Under the pieces are notes generated by a model. It was given only the letters and a program-made list of their open reading frames with translations, searched no databases and had not been told where the DNA came from. From an uncultured Bacteroidales bacterium (GTDB lineage Bacteria; Bacteroidota; Bacteroidia; Bacteroidales; Coprobacteraceae), in contig CASFRL010000061.1 in NCBI GenBank assembly GCA_949297285.1, positions 1-40,220 on the forward strand: DNA of 40,220 bases, read 5' to 3'. Made by a program: the position numbers and the translations under genes. Position 1 is the stretch's first letter. Every line of letters starts with the position of its first letter. Positions 18,044-26,064 of the stretch are shown piece by piece.

Positions 18044-18883
18044 ATGAATCGATATAACCAACACGCAGGTCCGATAGGAATATTCGACTCCGGTTATGGC
18101 GGATTGACCATTCTGGAAAATATTCGACAATTGATGCCGGAATACGATTATATTTATTTGGGCGACAATGCCCGTACCCCTTACGGTACCCGATCGTTCG
18201 AGATCGTATATGAGTTTACGTTGCAAGCCGTATCGAAACTGTTCGAATACGGATGCCAGTTGGTTATCCTTGCCTGCAATACCGCATCGGCTAAGGCTCT
18301 CCGTTCTATTCAACAGAATGATCTTCCCGTGATTGCCCCCGACAGGCGGGTTTTGGGAGTGATTCGTCCGACTGTCGAAGCCTTGGGTAATATAACACAT
18401 ACCGGAAAGATCGGAATATTAGGAACGACCGGAACCATACAATCCTATTCATATCCTTTAGAAATAAAAAAATTATATCCGCAGTATGAGGTATTCGGAG
18501 AGGCGTGTCCCATGTGGGTTCCGTTAGTAGAGAACAACGAACATCGTTCTCCCGGAGCCGATTATTTTGTGCATCAATATATCAATCGCCTTATGATGCA
18601 GTGTCCCGATATCGATACTGTTATTTTGGGATGCACGCACTATCCGTTATTGTTAGATAAGATCAAGAAATATTTGCCCGAAGGGGTAATCCCGTTGTCG
18701 CAGGGAAATTTGGTGGCCGACAGCCTTAAAGATTATCTTCATCGGCATCCGGAAATAGAAAAACGGTGTACGAAAAACGCGTCTTGTCGGTTCTTGACAA
18801 CAGAATCTCCCCAAAAATTCTCGGCTGCGGCGTCTTTATTTTTGCATGAAGCCGTTGATGTATCACGGATTGTTTTAGAATAA
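18044..18883 (+). CDS. murI: Glutamate racemase
   Basis: MurI makes D-glutamate for peptidoglycan. The 279-aa protein has GIFDSGYGGLTILENI, both catalytic cysteines in ACNTASA and GCTHYPLL, and the DNARTPYGTRS segment. The S4-domain gene follows after 18 nt. Confidence 0.96.
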   Translation: MNRYNQHAGPIGIFDSGYGGLTILENIRQLMPEYDYIYLGDNARTPYGTRSFEIVYEFTLQAVSKLFEYGCQLVILACNTASAKALRSIQQNDLPVIAPDRRVLGVIRPTVEALGNITHTGKIGILGTTGTIQSYSYPLEIKKLYPQYEVFGEACPMWVPLVENNEHRSPGADYFVHQYINRLMMQCPDIDTVILGCTHYPLLLDKIKKYLPEGVIPLSQGNLVADSLKDYLHRHPEIEKRCTKNASCRFLTTESPQKFSAAASLFLHEAVDVSRIVLE

Positions 18884-18901
18884 ATAGAGAGGATATCTAT
18901 T

Positions 18902-19264
18902 ATGGAAAAAATAAGAATCAATAAATATATAAGTGATGCAGGTTTCTGTTCTCGTCGTGAAGCCGATCAGTTGATTATTGACGAACGGGTGACGGTCAAT
19001 GGCATCCTGGCCGTTTTAGGGACACAAGTCGGGGAAGGAGACAAAGTGCGTATAGATGGAGAGATATTGCATCCTGTAACGATAATTCCTGACAAAAAAA
19101 TACCCAATAAGAAAGGAAAGTCGGCACGAAGATCTTCCGCCGATTCTTCTTCTTCCCGAAGAAGAGCGGAGGATTCTCGAAAAACTTTTCATCGAGGTAC
19201 CCGAGGTGGAGAAAGGCAGAAAATCGATAAGAAAATATCTGGTTCTCGGAACAGAAAATCCTGA
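18902..19264 (+). CDS. S4 RNA-binding domain protein with basic tail, no catalytic domain
   Basis: Residues about 1-60 of this 120-aa protein are an S4 domain of the RsuA/RluB type (RINKYISDAGFCSRREADQLI, VTVNG, GDKVRIDGE). In pseudouridine synthases that domain is followed by a large catalytic domain. Here it is followed only by a Lys/Arg/Ser-rich, probably disordered tail of about 50 residues and a stop. No synthase motif is visible in any frame before the convergent gene at 19305. It may be a stand-alone rRNA-binding protein or a truncated synthase. Confidence 0.8.
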   Translation: MEKIRINKYISDAGFCSRREADQLIIDERVTVNGILAVLGTQVGEGDKVRIDGEILHPVTIIPDKKIPNKKGKSARRSSADSSSSRRRAEDSRKTFHRGTRGGERQKIDKKISGSRNRKS

Positions 19265-19304
19265 AATCCGATAAGTATGCAAGAAGTCCCGATCGCCGGT
19301 TTGA

Positions 19305-19673
19305 CTATCGGGCAAGTAAGTTTCGTATTGTATCGGCCAGTTCGATGCGGTCGAAAGAATAAGTCCGATCACGTTCTTGTACAAAATATAAAAGTTGTTG
19401 CGCCTTTTCTATTTGCCTTCGGTCGGTGTTTATACGGTCATCGGCGAGCATCAGTTTGATCAATAGTTCGAGGAGTTCCCAATTCATAACCTTTTCGGTC
19501 AGCTCTTCGGCTGTCGCGTTCTGAACCTCTTGTAAGGTCAGATGAAGGTCTTTATAACAATCGTCGGCAAGAGTTTCGGTTTCGTCTTCGTGACTCTCTT
19601 CTTTTCTTAGCAATTTAGCCAATTTTTTAGCCAGTTCTTCGATTTGCGCCAGTAGGTAATCTTGTTTTATCAT
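19305..19673 (-). CDS. Small helical protein, possibly DUF6483-like
   Basis: The 122-aa product begins MIKQDYLLAQIEELAKKLAKLL and is mostly helical and charged. The start resembles DUF6483 proteins, but I am not sure of this. No function is known. The frame is open upstream to 20042 but overlaps the MIP18 gene. The ATG at 19673 agrees with a -7 box at 19700-19707, so the long version is rejected. It is convergent with the S4 gene. Confidence 0.75.
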   Translation of the reverse strand: MIKQDYLLAQIEELAKKLAKLLRKEESHEDETETLADDCYKDLHLTLQEVQNATAEELTEKVMNWELLELLIKLMLADDRINTDRRQIEKAQQLLYFVQERDRTYSFDRIELADTIRNLLAR

Positions 19674-19699
19674 TGCCGGTAAATTTATTCGTTGGTATG

Positions 19700-19707
19700 C
19701 AAATGTA
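19700..19707 (-). promoter_or_regulatory. -7 promoter box of the 19305-19673 gene
   Basis: TACATTTG on the minus strand matches TAnnTTTG, 26 nt upstream of the ATG at 19673. The -33 region does not match TTTG. Confidence 0.55.
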
Positions 19708-19735
19708 ATAAAATGTCCTAACTTTTTGCCCCGGT

Positions 19736-19766
19736 TTTGGGTTTCCGTAAAAATTGAGTATCTTCG
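19736..19766 (+). promoter_or_regulatory. Promoter of the MIP18-family gene
   Basis: TTTG (19736-19739), 19 nt and TATCTTCG (19759-19766, one mismatch to TAnnTTTG) lie 21 nt before the ATG at 19788. Confidence 0.65.
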
Positions 19767-19787
19767 TTTAAGTAAAGATAATACATT

Positions 19788-20114
19788 ATGGCAGAAAAAG
19801 AAAATGATATATTGACCGTTGAAGAAAAGATTGTGAAAATGCTTCGTACGGTTTATGATCCGGAGATACCGGTAAACGTATATGATTTGGGATTGATCTA
19901 TTTGATCGATGTAGATGAAGAGAAGAATGTCCGTATCGACATGACGCTTACGGCTCCGAATTGTCCAGCTGCAGACTTTATCATAGAAGATGTGCGGATG
20001 AAAATCGAAAGCATAGATGAAGTCAAAAGTGTTGACATCCAATTAGTCTTCGAGCCGGAATGGGATAAAGACATGATGAGTGAAGAAGCCAAACTTGAAC
20101 TTGGTTTTTTATAA
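19788..20114 (+). CDS. MIP18/DUF59-family Fe-S cluster assembly factor
   Basis: The protein is a single 108-aa MIP18 domain: MLRTVYDPEIPVNVYDLGLIY, followed by the conserved cysteine in TAPNCPAADFI. Family members (SufT-type) help mature Fe-S proteins. The C-terminal EPEWDKDMMSEEAKLELGF matches the family. lpxH starts 37 nt later, so the two may be co-transcribed. Confidence 0.9.
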   Translation: MAEKENDILTVEEKIVKMLRTVYDPEIPVNVYDLGLIYLIDVDEEKNVRIDMTLTAPNCPAADFIIEDVRMKIESIDEVKSVDIQLVFEPEWDKDMMSEEAKLELGFL

Positions 20115-20151
20115 AGATAGGCTTATGCCTCTATTTTAAATGTGCCGTTCA

Positions 20152-20895
20152 ATGAAAGACGTCTATTTTTTGTCCGACCTGCATTTGGGCGCTCGAACGT
20201 TGAAAAATCCGCTTGAAAATGAGCGGAGAGTGGTTCGTTGGCTCGATTCGATAAAAGAAAATGCTGCCACAATATATTTGATGGGAGATATTCTGGACTA
20301 TTGGTATGAATATAAAACCGTAGTTCCGAGAGGCTTTACAAGATTTTTCGGAAAAATAGCCGAACTCACCGATCGTGGAATAGCGGTACATTGGTTTATC
20401 GGGAATCATGATATATGGATATTCGACTATCTGCCACAAGAATTGGGGGTCAAGGTACATTATACTCCTGAAATCGTCGACCTGAACGGTAAAACCTTTT
20501 ATTTGGCTCATGGTGACGGTTTGGGAGATACGTCATGCTCTTTTCGCCTTATCCGTGCGATTTTTCATAATAAATTTTGTCAGAAACTTTACGCTGCGAT
20601 TCATCCTCGTTGGACGGTTGCATTTGCCCATAAATGGTCGTCTCATAGCCGTCTGAATGGTGATTGCACAGATTATTGCGGAGAAGATAACGAATATTTA
20701 GTACGATATGCAAAGTCTTATCTTGAGAAATCTTCTGTACATATCGATTTTTTTATTTTCGGGCATCGCCATATTCTGCTCGATTTAATGATTCGCTCAA
20801 ACAGCCGCGTAATTATTCTGGGGGATTGGATCTCTCATTTCTCGTATGCGGTATTCGATGGAACCCAGATGCGGTTAGAACAATTCGAAGTGTGA
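20152..20895 (+). CDS. lpxH: UDP-2,3-diacylglucosamine diphosphatase
   Basis: LpxH hydrolyses UDP-diacylglucosamine to lipid X in lipid A synthesis. This calcineurin-like phosphoesterase of 247 aa has the metal motifs DLHLG, GDILDYW, GNHD and GHRH. An in-frame ATG lies at 20140, four codons earlier. I prefer 20152 because MKDVYFLSDLHL is the usual start. Confidence 0.9.
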   Translation: MKDVYFLSDLHLGARTLKNPLENERRVVRWLDSIKENAATIYLMGDILDYWYEYKTVVPRGFTRFFGKIAELTDRGIAVHWFIGNHDIWIFDYLPQELGVKVHYTPEIVDLNGKTFYLAHGDGLGDTSCSFRLIRAIFHNKFCQKLYAAIHPRWTVAFAHKWSSHSRLNGDCTDYCGEDNEYLVRYAKSYLEKSSVHIDFFIFGHRHILLDLMIRSNSRVIILGDWISHFSYAVFDGTQMRLEQFEV

Positions 20896-20936
20896 TTTTT
20901 AATCGGGTGGGGTAAAGAAATCGTTTTCGATTATTA

Positions 20937-23813
20937 TTACCGTTTCTTTAACTGTTCCAAATAATCGGCAGGCGTAATGCCGGTAACTTCCTTGAATACC
21001 CGATAAAAAGATGTTTTGGAATTGAATCCGCATTCATCGGCAATTCCCATTAAGGTTATATCCTTGTATTTCGGGTCTTTTAATTTCTCTTTTACCGCTT
21101 CGACCCGGTAATAGTTGACAAAGTCGGCAAATCCCTTTCCGATATATTCTTTCAGTATTTGAGCCAGTTGTAACTCGGTGAGTTTTAACACTGCCGCCAA
21201 TTGAGCCTTATTGAGACGTTTATTCGTATATAGGTGCTCTGTCTCCATTGTCGCGATGAGGGCATCTACGATTTTTCTTGTCTTCTCATCCGGGTCTTTT
21301 TTCTTGAACGAATTTTTAAGGACCTTGTTTTTCTTTTTCGATAAAATCTTATGATATTTTTTGAGAATATGCGGATATTTCTTATTCAAGAAGAAAAGAG
21401 AAAGTCCTAAAACCAAGATTATTCCTAAAATGCTGCATATAACAGTTACCCATATGTTTTTTACTTGGATGATGAGAACCTCATGAGCGTTGCCCCATTT
21501 CCCGTCGGCATTTGCTCCACGGAGCATTACGGTGTATTTACCACTTTTCAGGGATGGAAGCGATATGGTGTTCCTTCCGAAATCGATCCATTTCCAGACC
21601 GAATCTTTGGGCATTATTTTATATTGGTAACGGTTGCGCCACTCATTTTGGTAAGAGTAAGCCGAAACGCTTATTTCACAAGGCCCGTTTTTCGGCGAAA
21701 GAGAAAGAACCGGTACATTGTTTTCTGTTTTTAATTGATTTACATCGATACTACCTTTATTGTTCTTGATTTTCAATATTGTCGGCCATGGAATAAAGCT
21801 ATTGTCGAATTGTATGCGGGTATCGATTTTATTGAATCCGTTGTTCCCGCCGAAATACAGATAGGGCGGGAGCTCCGCTGCAACTTGATAGTTGAATAGC
21901 GGTCCTTGCAGGCCATCTCGTTCGGTGAATCGGATAATATTGTCTCCCGACATCGAAATTCGTACAAGTCCATGTTCGGTCCCTAACCATAAATAATCGG
22001 GCCATACCGGAAGGATAGAAGTTACACTCCCATTGATAGCCGCATTGAAATTTTTTCTTATTTCAAAATTTTTGCTGTTTAGATTGAAGAAACTGATTCC
22101 CGATCCTGTTGCAAATACGAGTGTTTTGTCCGGCAATTCGACAATATCCCATACGATGTTGTTGTTGAGCCCATTGTTTGTCGAAGCCTGGGTATATAGT
22201 TTGAGGGTTTTGCTCGTTGGCGAATAGCATCCTACACCGCCCAAATAAAAGGCAATCCAGATGTTATGCTCTGAGTCTTCGAATAGCACTTTGATATTGG
22301 TGTATATGTCTTTCTTGTCGGAATATTCGGCGGGCAAAGGAATCTCTTCGATTCGGTTTGTTCTCGCATTATACCGATATAGACCTTTATCCAAAACCCC
22401 CATCCATATGTCCCGGTTGTGGGTTTCGAGTAAAGCATATATCTCTTTCAACTCAGTTTTATAATTCAATGTTTTGGGCAGTATAACATCTTGAGCGCTG
22501 TTATATTCCAATAATCCTCCGGCAGTCCCTATCCATAGATTCCCATTGCGCAATAAGATACCTGTCCTTACTTGATTATATCCCGATTTCAGATTCGATG
22601 TGCTGTTTAAGGAGTAATGGGTAAACTGTCCGCTTGTAGCATCATACCGATCTATTCCTGCGTTCGCTGTCCCTATCCATAATTGATTCTTGCTCTTGTC
22701 GGGTTGTAAAAAAATCAAAGAGTTGTTGCTGAGAGAATTTTCATCTTGTGGAAGATTTTGGAACAATGGATATCGCGGTTGCCTTTCGATCCGGCATACA
22801 CCTTTGGATGTCCCACACCAGATTGCCCCTGAGCGGTCTTTGTAAATAGACATTACGTCGTTGCTCAAGAGGGTATTTTCATTGCCCGGATTGTTCTTTA
22901 ACCATTCGACAGACTGGTCTTGTCGGTTGAAAACGGCAATACCGTTATCCGTAGAGAGGTATAATGTTCCGTTTTTGTCTTCTGTGAGATCGGTTACTAA
23001 GCCGTTTATTCCTGTATGATTGTAGCGTTCGAAATTATTGTCGTCTCTGCGCAATCGGCAAAAACCGTCGGCGGTAGCAATCCATAGCGAGCCGAGACTG
23101 TCTTCATACATATTGACGATAAAATCGCTGGGGATGGTCGTCGTATCTGTAAGAGAATAGTGGAAACTTTTGTGTGTCCGCTCTTTCGTATTGATAATTA
23201 AAAGGCCGTTCCCTTCGGTACCGACCCATAGAAACCCCATTTTATCGAAATAGATGCATTTGGCGATTCGCTCGCTTTTCAAAACTTCATTGAAAGTGGT
23301 ATGGTGGGCAAACAGCGGAGATAAAATCAGTTTGTCCGAAGATTCGTCATATCGGTAAATTCCGTTACGTGTCCCTAACCATATCTGTTTGTCAGGCGAT
23401 AGTGCAATGCTGTAAATGACGTTGCTTTTGTTGTTTACATCTTCTTCGTTTGGCAAAAAATGCTTTATCTCTCCGGTTTGTTTATCGTATCTGAAAACAC
23501 CATAAGGCGTACCTATCCACATCCTGTCGTAAGCGTCATTTTGAAGAGAATATATTCTTTTGTAAAGCGCATGATTTATATTTTGCGGTATGGGTATGGT
23601 TTGCAATGAGTAACCGTCGTAGTAGACTACCCAGTCGTTTGTCCCGATCCAGATAAGGCCTTGTTTATCCTGAGTGATACATTGTACCGACCTTGACGGC
23701 AGTTCAAAATTTAAGCGGAATTGATCTACATTACCATTAAATGCCGGTAGATAATCGACATTTGCGATGAGTAACAGTAATATGATAATGATCAACCTGA
23801 CTGTTTTGAACAT
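20937..23813 (-). CDS. Propeller-sensor membrane regulator with AraC DNA-binding domain (no kinase)
   Basis: This 958-aa protein is probably the regulator of the adjacent glycan locus. After an N-terminal signal/anchor (MFKTVRLIIIILLLLIA) come about eleven propeller repeats of the form L/IWIGT-x-x-G-x-x-R/Y (residues about 25-660), as in Reg_prop sensors. A Y_Y_Y-type beta domain follows (about 700-775), then one membrane helix (VTVICSILGIILVLGLSLFFL, about 788-809), a basic linker, and an AraC HTH_18 domain (about 870-955: IADECGFNSKTSFYRVFKEVTGITPADYL). Hybrid two-component regulators of Bacteroidetes carry kinase and receiver domains between the membrane helix and AraC. Here only about 60 residues lie there. 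I start it at the ATG at 23813, not the GTG three codons earlier. Confidence 0.9.
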   Translation of the reverse strand: MFKTVRLIIIILLLLIANVDYLPAFNGNVDQFRLNFELPSRSVQCITQDKQGLIWIGTNDWVVYYDGYSLQTIPIPQNINHALYKRIYSLQNDAYDRMWIGTPYGVFRYDKQTGEIKHFLPNEEDVNNKSNVIYSIALSPDKQIWLGTRNGIYRYDESSDKLILSPLFAHHTTFNEVLKSERIAKCIYFDKMGFLWVGTEGNGLLIINTKERTHKSFHYSLTDTTTIPSDFIVNMYEDSLGSLWIATADGFCRLRRDDNNFERYNHTGINGLVTDLTEDKNGTLYLSTDNGIAVFNRQDQSVEWLKNNPGNENTLLSNDVMSIYKDRSGAIWCGTSKGVCRIERQPRYPLFQNLPQDENSLSNNSLIFLQPDKSKNQLWIGTANAGIDRYDATSGQFTHYSLNSTSNLKSGYNQVRTGILLRNGNLWIGTAGGLLEYNSAQDVILPKTLNYKTELKEIYALLETHNRDIWMGVLDKGLYRYNARTNRIEEIPLPAEYSDKKDIYTNIKVLFEDSEHNIWIAFYLGGVGCYSPTSKTLKLYTQASTNNGLNNNIVWDIVELPDKTLVFATGSGISFFNLNSKNFEIRKNFNAAINGSVTSILPVWPDYLWLGTEHGLVRISMSGDNIIRFTERDGLQGPLFNYQVAAELPPYLYFGGNNGFNKIDTRIQFDNSFIPWPTILKIKNNKGSIDVNQLKTENNVPVLSLSPKNGPCEISVSAYSYQNEWRNRYQYKIMPKDSVWKWIDFGRNTISLPSLKSGKYTVMLRGANADGKWGNAHEVLIIQVKNIWVTVICSILGIILVLGLSLFFLNKKYPHILKKYHKILSKKKNKVLKNSFKKKDPDEKTRKIVDALIATMETEHLYTNKRLNKAQLAAVLKLTELQLAQILKEYIGKGFADFVNYYRVEAVKEKLKDPKYKDITLMGIADECGFNSKTSFYRVFKEVTGITPADYLEQLKKR

Positions 23814-23924
23814 AAAAAACACTTTTAAAATAGAACGCTGGGATTTATTGCAATGAAAGCGTTTTATTTATGTTGGTTAATACTTTTCTGTAAATTGTCG
23901 GGATTTTATATCAATCCTTTTTAG

Positions 23925-23932
23925 CAAATATA
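23925..23932 (-). promoter_or_regulatory. -7 promoter box of the regulator gene
   Basis: TATATTTG on the minus strand matches the consensus perfectly and would give a 5' leader of about 105 nt. No TTTG stands at -33. Confidence 0.45.
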
Positions 23933-24310
23933 CTCTTTTTTTTTAAAAAAAGGCTATGAATAATTACTTTTTCAATTTTTATAGTATAAACACGGAAAAA
24001 CTCGAAAAGATTTGAATATGTTTCCATTGTTTTTTAATTGGCGTTCACATTTCATTTGCTATTCCTTTGCTTTTTTTGAATGTGTCGGAAGCCTGATATC
24101 CCTCGATTCACCCGGTAATGTCGGCTTTTTGAAGGGCAATCCCGGCCATTCGGTCCCCTGTGCTTTGATATGGCCTCTTCCCTTTGTCCTGGTTATGGCG
24201 ATTGGTCTATTGAAGTGTTTTTATTATCAATATTTTATATATATTCACATATTTTATAATGATAGTTACGGATGAAAATTGGGTTTATTCATTAAAAATA
24301 TCGGATTATT

Positions 24311-24497
24311 ATGAGGGTGACCTAAAAGTAGACAACAATTTCTAAAAAAATACAGCGTGTAAGTTCTAAGTATAAAAGAGCTTTATCATAGTCCCGATGG
24401 ACCATAATAAAACTCTTTTTAATATCAATAAAAAATAATGCTAAGTTACTGTTTATAAGCTCCTCTTTATGAAACTTGACTTTCGAGTCGCCCTCAT
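24311..24497. mobile_element. MITE-like inverted-repeat element
   Basis: The ends form an imperfect inverted repeat of about 25 bp: ATGAGGGTGACC.. on the left and, read from the right end inward, ATGAGGGCGACT.. followed by AAAGT on both sides. The 187 bp between carry no gene, and a large internal hairpin lies at 24374-24419. This is the form of a non-autonomous transposable element (MITE). No clear target duplication is visible. An alternative is simple terminator dyads. Confidence 0.5.
24374..24419 (-). terminator. Hairpin, probable terminator of the lyase-sulfatase transcript
   Basis: Two 20-nt arms (24374-24393 and 24400-24419) flank a 6-nt loop. 17 of 20 positions pair by Watson-Crick, and the other three become G-U pairs only in minus-strand RNA. 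The hairpin ends CTCTTTTATACTT on the minus strand. It lies about 90 nt past the sulfatase stop. Confidence 0.6.
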
Positions 24498-24507
24498 AAC
24501 AGTATGC

Positions 24508-26058
24508 TTAATATGGAATTTTAGCACTTAAAATACGATCTTTATACCATGGGTCGTTGATCTGTTTCAATAATTGTCCCATCTCTTTACATAGGCTGTT
24601 GAATATTTCTTGATTTTCTTCTACGGACAGGTTTCTCATCTGATAAGGGTCCTTTAGATCGTCATAAAAGTAAATCTGTTTGATATTCTGCTTTTTATCG
24701 ATCGATATAGCCAAGGTATATCGATCGGTCTTTATTCCCCGGGTTTCAGGGAAGTAGGAAACGATTTTCCCTTCAGCATTTTTTTCTCCATTCAGATTTC
24801 TCAAGTATAAAACTCCTGAAGGGAGTTTGGGTGCCTTTCCCTTTTTTGAGATTACCGGAGCAAAGTTTGTCCCTTGTACGGTTGAGGGGATACTTTGTCC
24901 CAATCCGGCCAAGCCAAGTATTGTCGGCATGATATCCGGAGATGAAAGTAAAAGCTTATCTTCTACGCGAGGCTTCAATTTCTCAGGATATCGAACAAGA
25001 AATGGTACATTCATAGACTCGGCATAAGGAGAATTTTTCGGGTCATCTGTATTTTGACTGCACATGGTTTCTCCATGGTCAGAGGAGAAAACGACAATCG
25101 TGTTATCTTCCAGTCCCAATTCTTTCAGCGCTTTTAAAATACGGCCGAATTCACGATCTACCCCTGTTACCGATGCAAAATAGAAAGGAGCACATTTAGC
25201 CTTCTCCATCTTGGGGTTGGCATTTGGACGGACCAGCAGTTTTTCTAAAGGAATATCCTTATAAAGGTTATAATCCTCTTCCATAACATCGTCGAGTGTA
25301 CGATATGGGCTGTGTGGCGGATTCATGCTCACTACCATAAAGAACGGTTTTGACGCATCTCGTACGTTCCCTGTATTTTTTAGATATTCTATTGCCTTAT
25401 CCGCTTCGTGTTTGGGCGACCATTCCCTTATCTCGTGCCGTTTGCCGTCGGTGTCCCAATAATGCGGTTGCTTGTGGACATCGAAAGTCCCGTAAGAGTA
25501 CCAATAATCAAATCCATGCCGTCTTTCTTTCGGAGTATAGGCATCCCATACCGGAGTGTCATTATTTACGTAAGTCCCCGGTGCTTCCGGATTGTTAGGG
25601 GTCGGAAAATCGACATGCAATTTGCCGATATAGGCACAAGCATATCCGTTTTTCTTAAAAACATCTCCTATGCACTCTATATCTTCCCGAAGACTGCTTA
25701 TCGGTCGGTCTGAGTTGCAATTTAGCGTAACTCCGCTTCCGTCGGGATACATACCCGACAATAGCATGCCTCGATGCGGACTACTTAACGGACAATTACT
25801 CATGGCAGATGTCAGTACGACCGATTCCTGGGCAAAATTATTTAAATTGGGCGTGATTACCGGGTCGGGCTTAAACCGTACATATTCCTTAAATCCCTTC
25901 TCGCCCCAGAATCCCATAGCATGATTTCTGAATTGATCGGGAAAAACATAGATTACATTAGGCTTTTTCTCGTTATTGTTGTTTTGGGCTGCAGAAGGAA
26001 TTATTCCCGTCAAAGATAATCCTGCCGCAGCAAATAAAAATTTTTTTTGTGTTTTCAT
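24508..26058 (-). CDS. Serine-type sulfatase, likely chondroitin sulfate-active
   Basis: This 516-aa secreted S1-family sulfatase has a signal peptide ending PSAAQ. The metal aspartate lies in NVIYVFPDQ (Asp41). The maturation motif is S-x-P-x-R with Ser92 (CPLSSPHRG), so the catalytic formylglycine must be made by a radical-SAM maturase (anSME) encoded elsewhere. FSSDHGETM is the second metal and active-site segment. The layout and the ending KIPY recall from memory the Bacteroides chondroitin sulfatase BT_3349. The site of desulfation cannot be read from sequence. The gene starts 6 nt after the PL8 stop, in the same operon. Confidence 0.9.
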   Translation of the reverse strand: MKTQKKFLFAAAGLSLTGIIPSAAQNNNNEKKPNVIYVFPDQFRNHAMGFWGEKGFKEYVRFKPDPVITPNLNNFAQESVVLTSAMSNCPLSSPHRGMLLSGMYPDGSGVTLNCNSDRPISSLREDIECIGDVFKKNGYACAYIGKLHVDFPTPNNPEAPGTYVNNDTPVWDAYTPKERRHGFDYWYSYGTFDVHKQPHYWDTDGKRHEIREWSPKHEADKAIEYLKNTGNVRDASKPFFMVVSMNPPHSPYRTLDDVMEEDYNLYKDIPLEKLLVRPNANPKMEKAKCAPFYFASVTGVDREFGRILKALKELGLEDNTIVVFSSDHGETMCSQNTDDPKNSPYAESMNVPFLVRYPEKLKPRVEDKLLLSSPDIMPTILGLAGLGQSIPSTVQGTNFAPVISKKGKAPKLPSGVLYLRNLNGEKNAEGKIVSYFPETRGIKTDRYTLAISIDKKQNIKQIYFYDDLKDPYQMRNLSVEENQEIFNSLCKEMGQLLKQINDPWYKDRILSAKIPY

Positions 26059-26064
26059 TGCATT

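Larger units (their letters stand above)
23814..24507. other. Intergenic region between regulator and sulfatase
   Basis: These 694 bp hold no convincing gene. It contains the -7 box of the regulator (23925-23932, minus strand), a run of T and A at about 23935-23951, a GC-richer patch at about 24085-24215 with an 87-codon open frame that resembles nothing I know, and the inverted-repeat element at 24311-24497. Confidence 0.6.

Noticed and set aside
19674..20042. Long upstream extension of the 19305-19673 gene
   Set aside because: It is antisense to the MIP18-family gene and covers its promoter. A -7 box at 19700 supports the short form.
20919..20932. AATCG-TTTT-CGATT dyad between lpxH and the regulator gene
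   Set aside because: A 5-bp stem with no T-run is too weak to call a shared terminator.
24012..24275. 87-codon plus-strand open frame
   Set aside because: It has no recognisable motif, no good start region, and a composition that changes sharply within the frame. Kept only as a note on the GC-richer patch.
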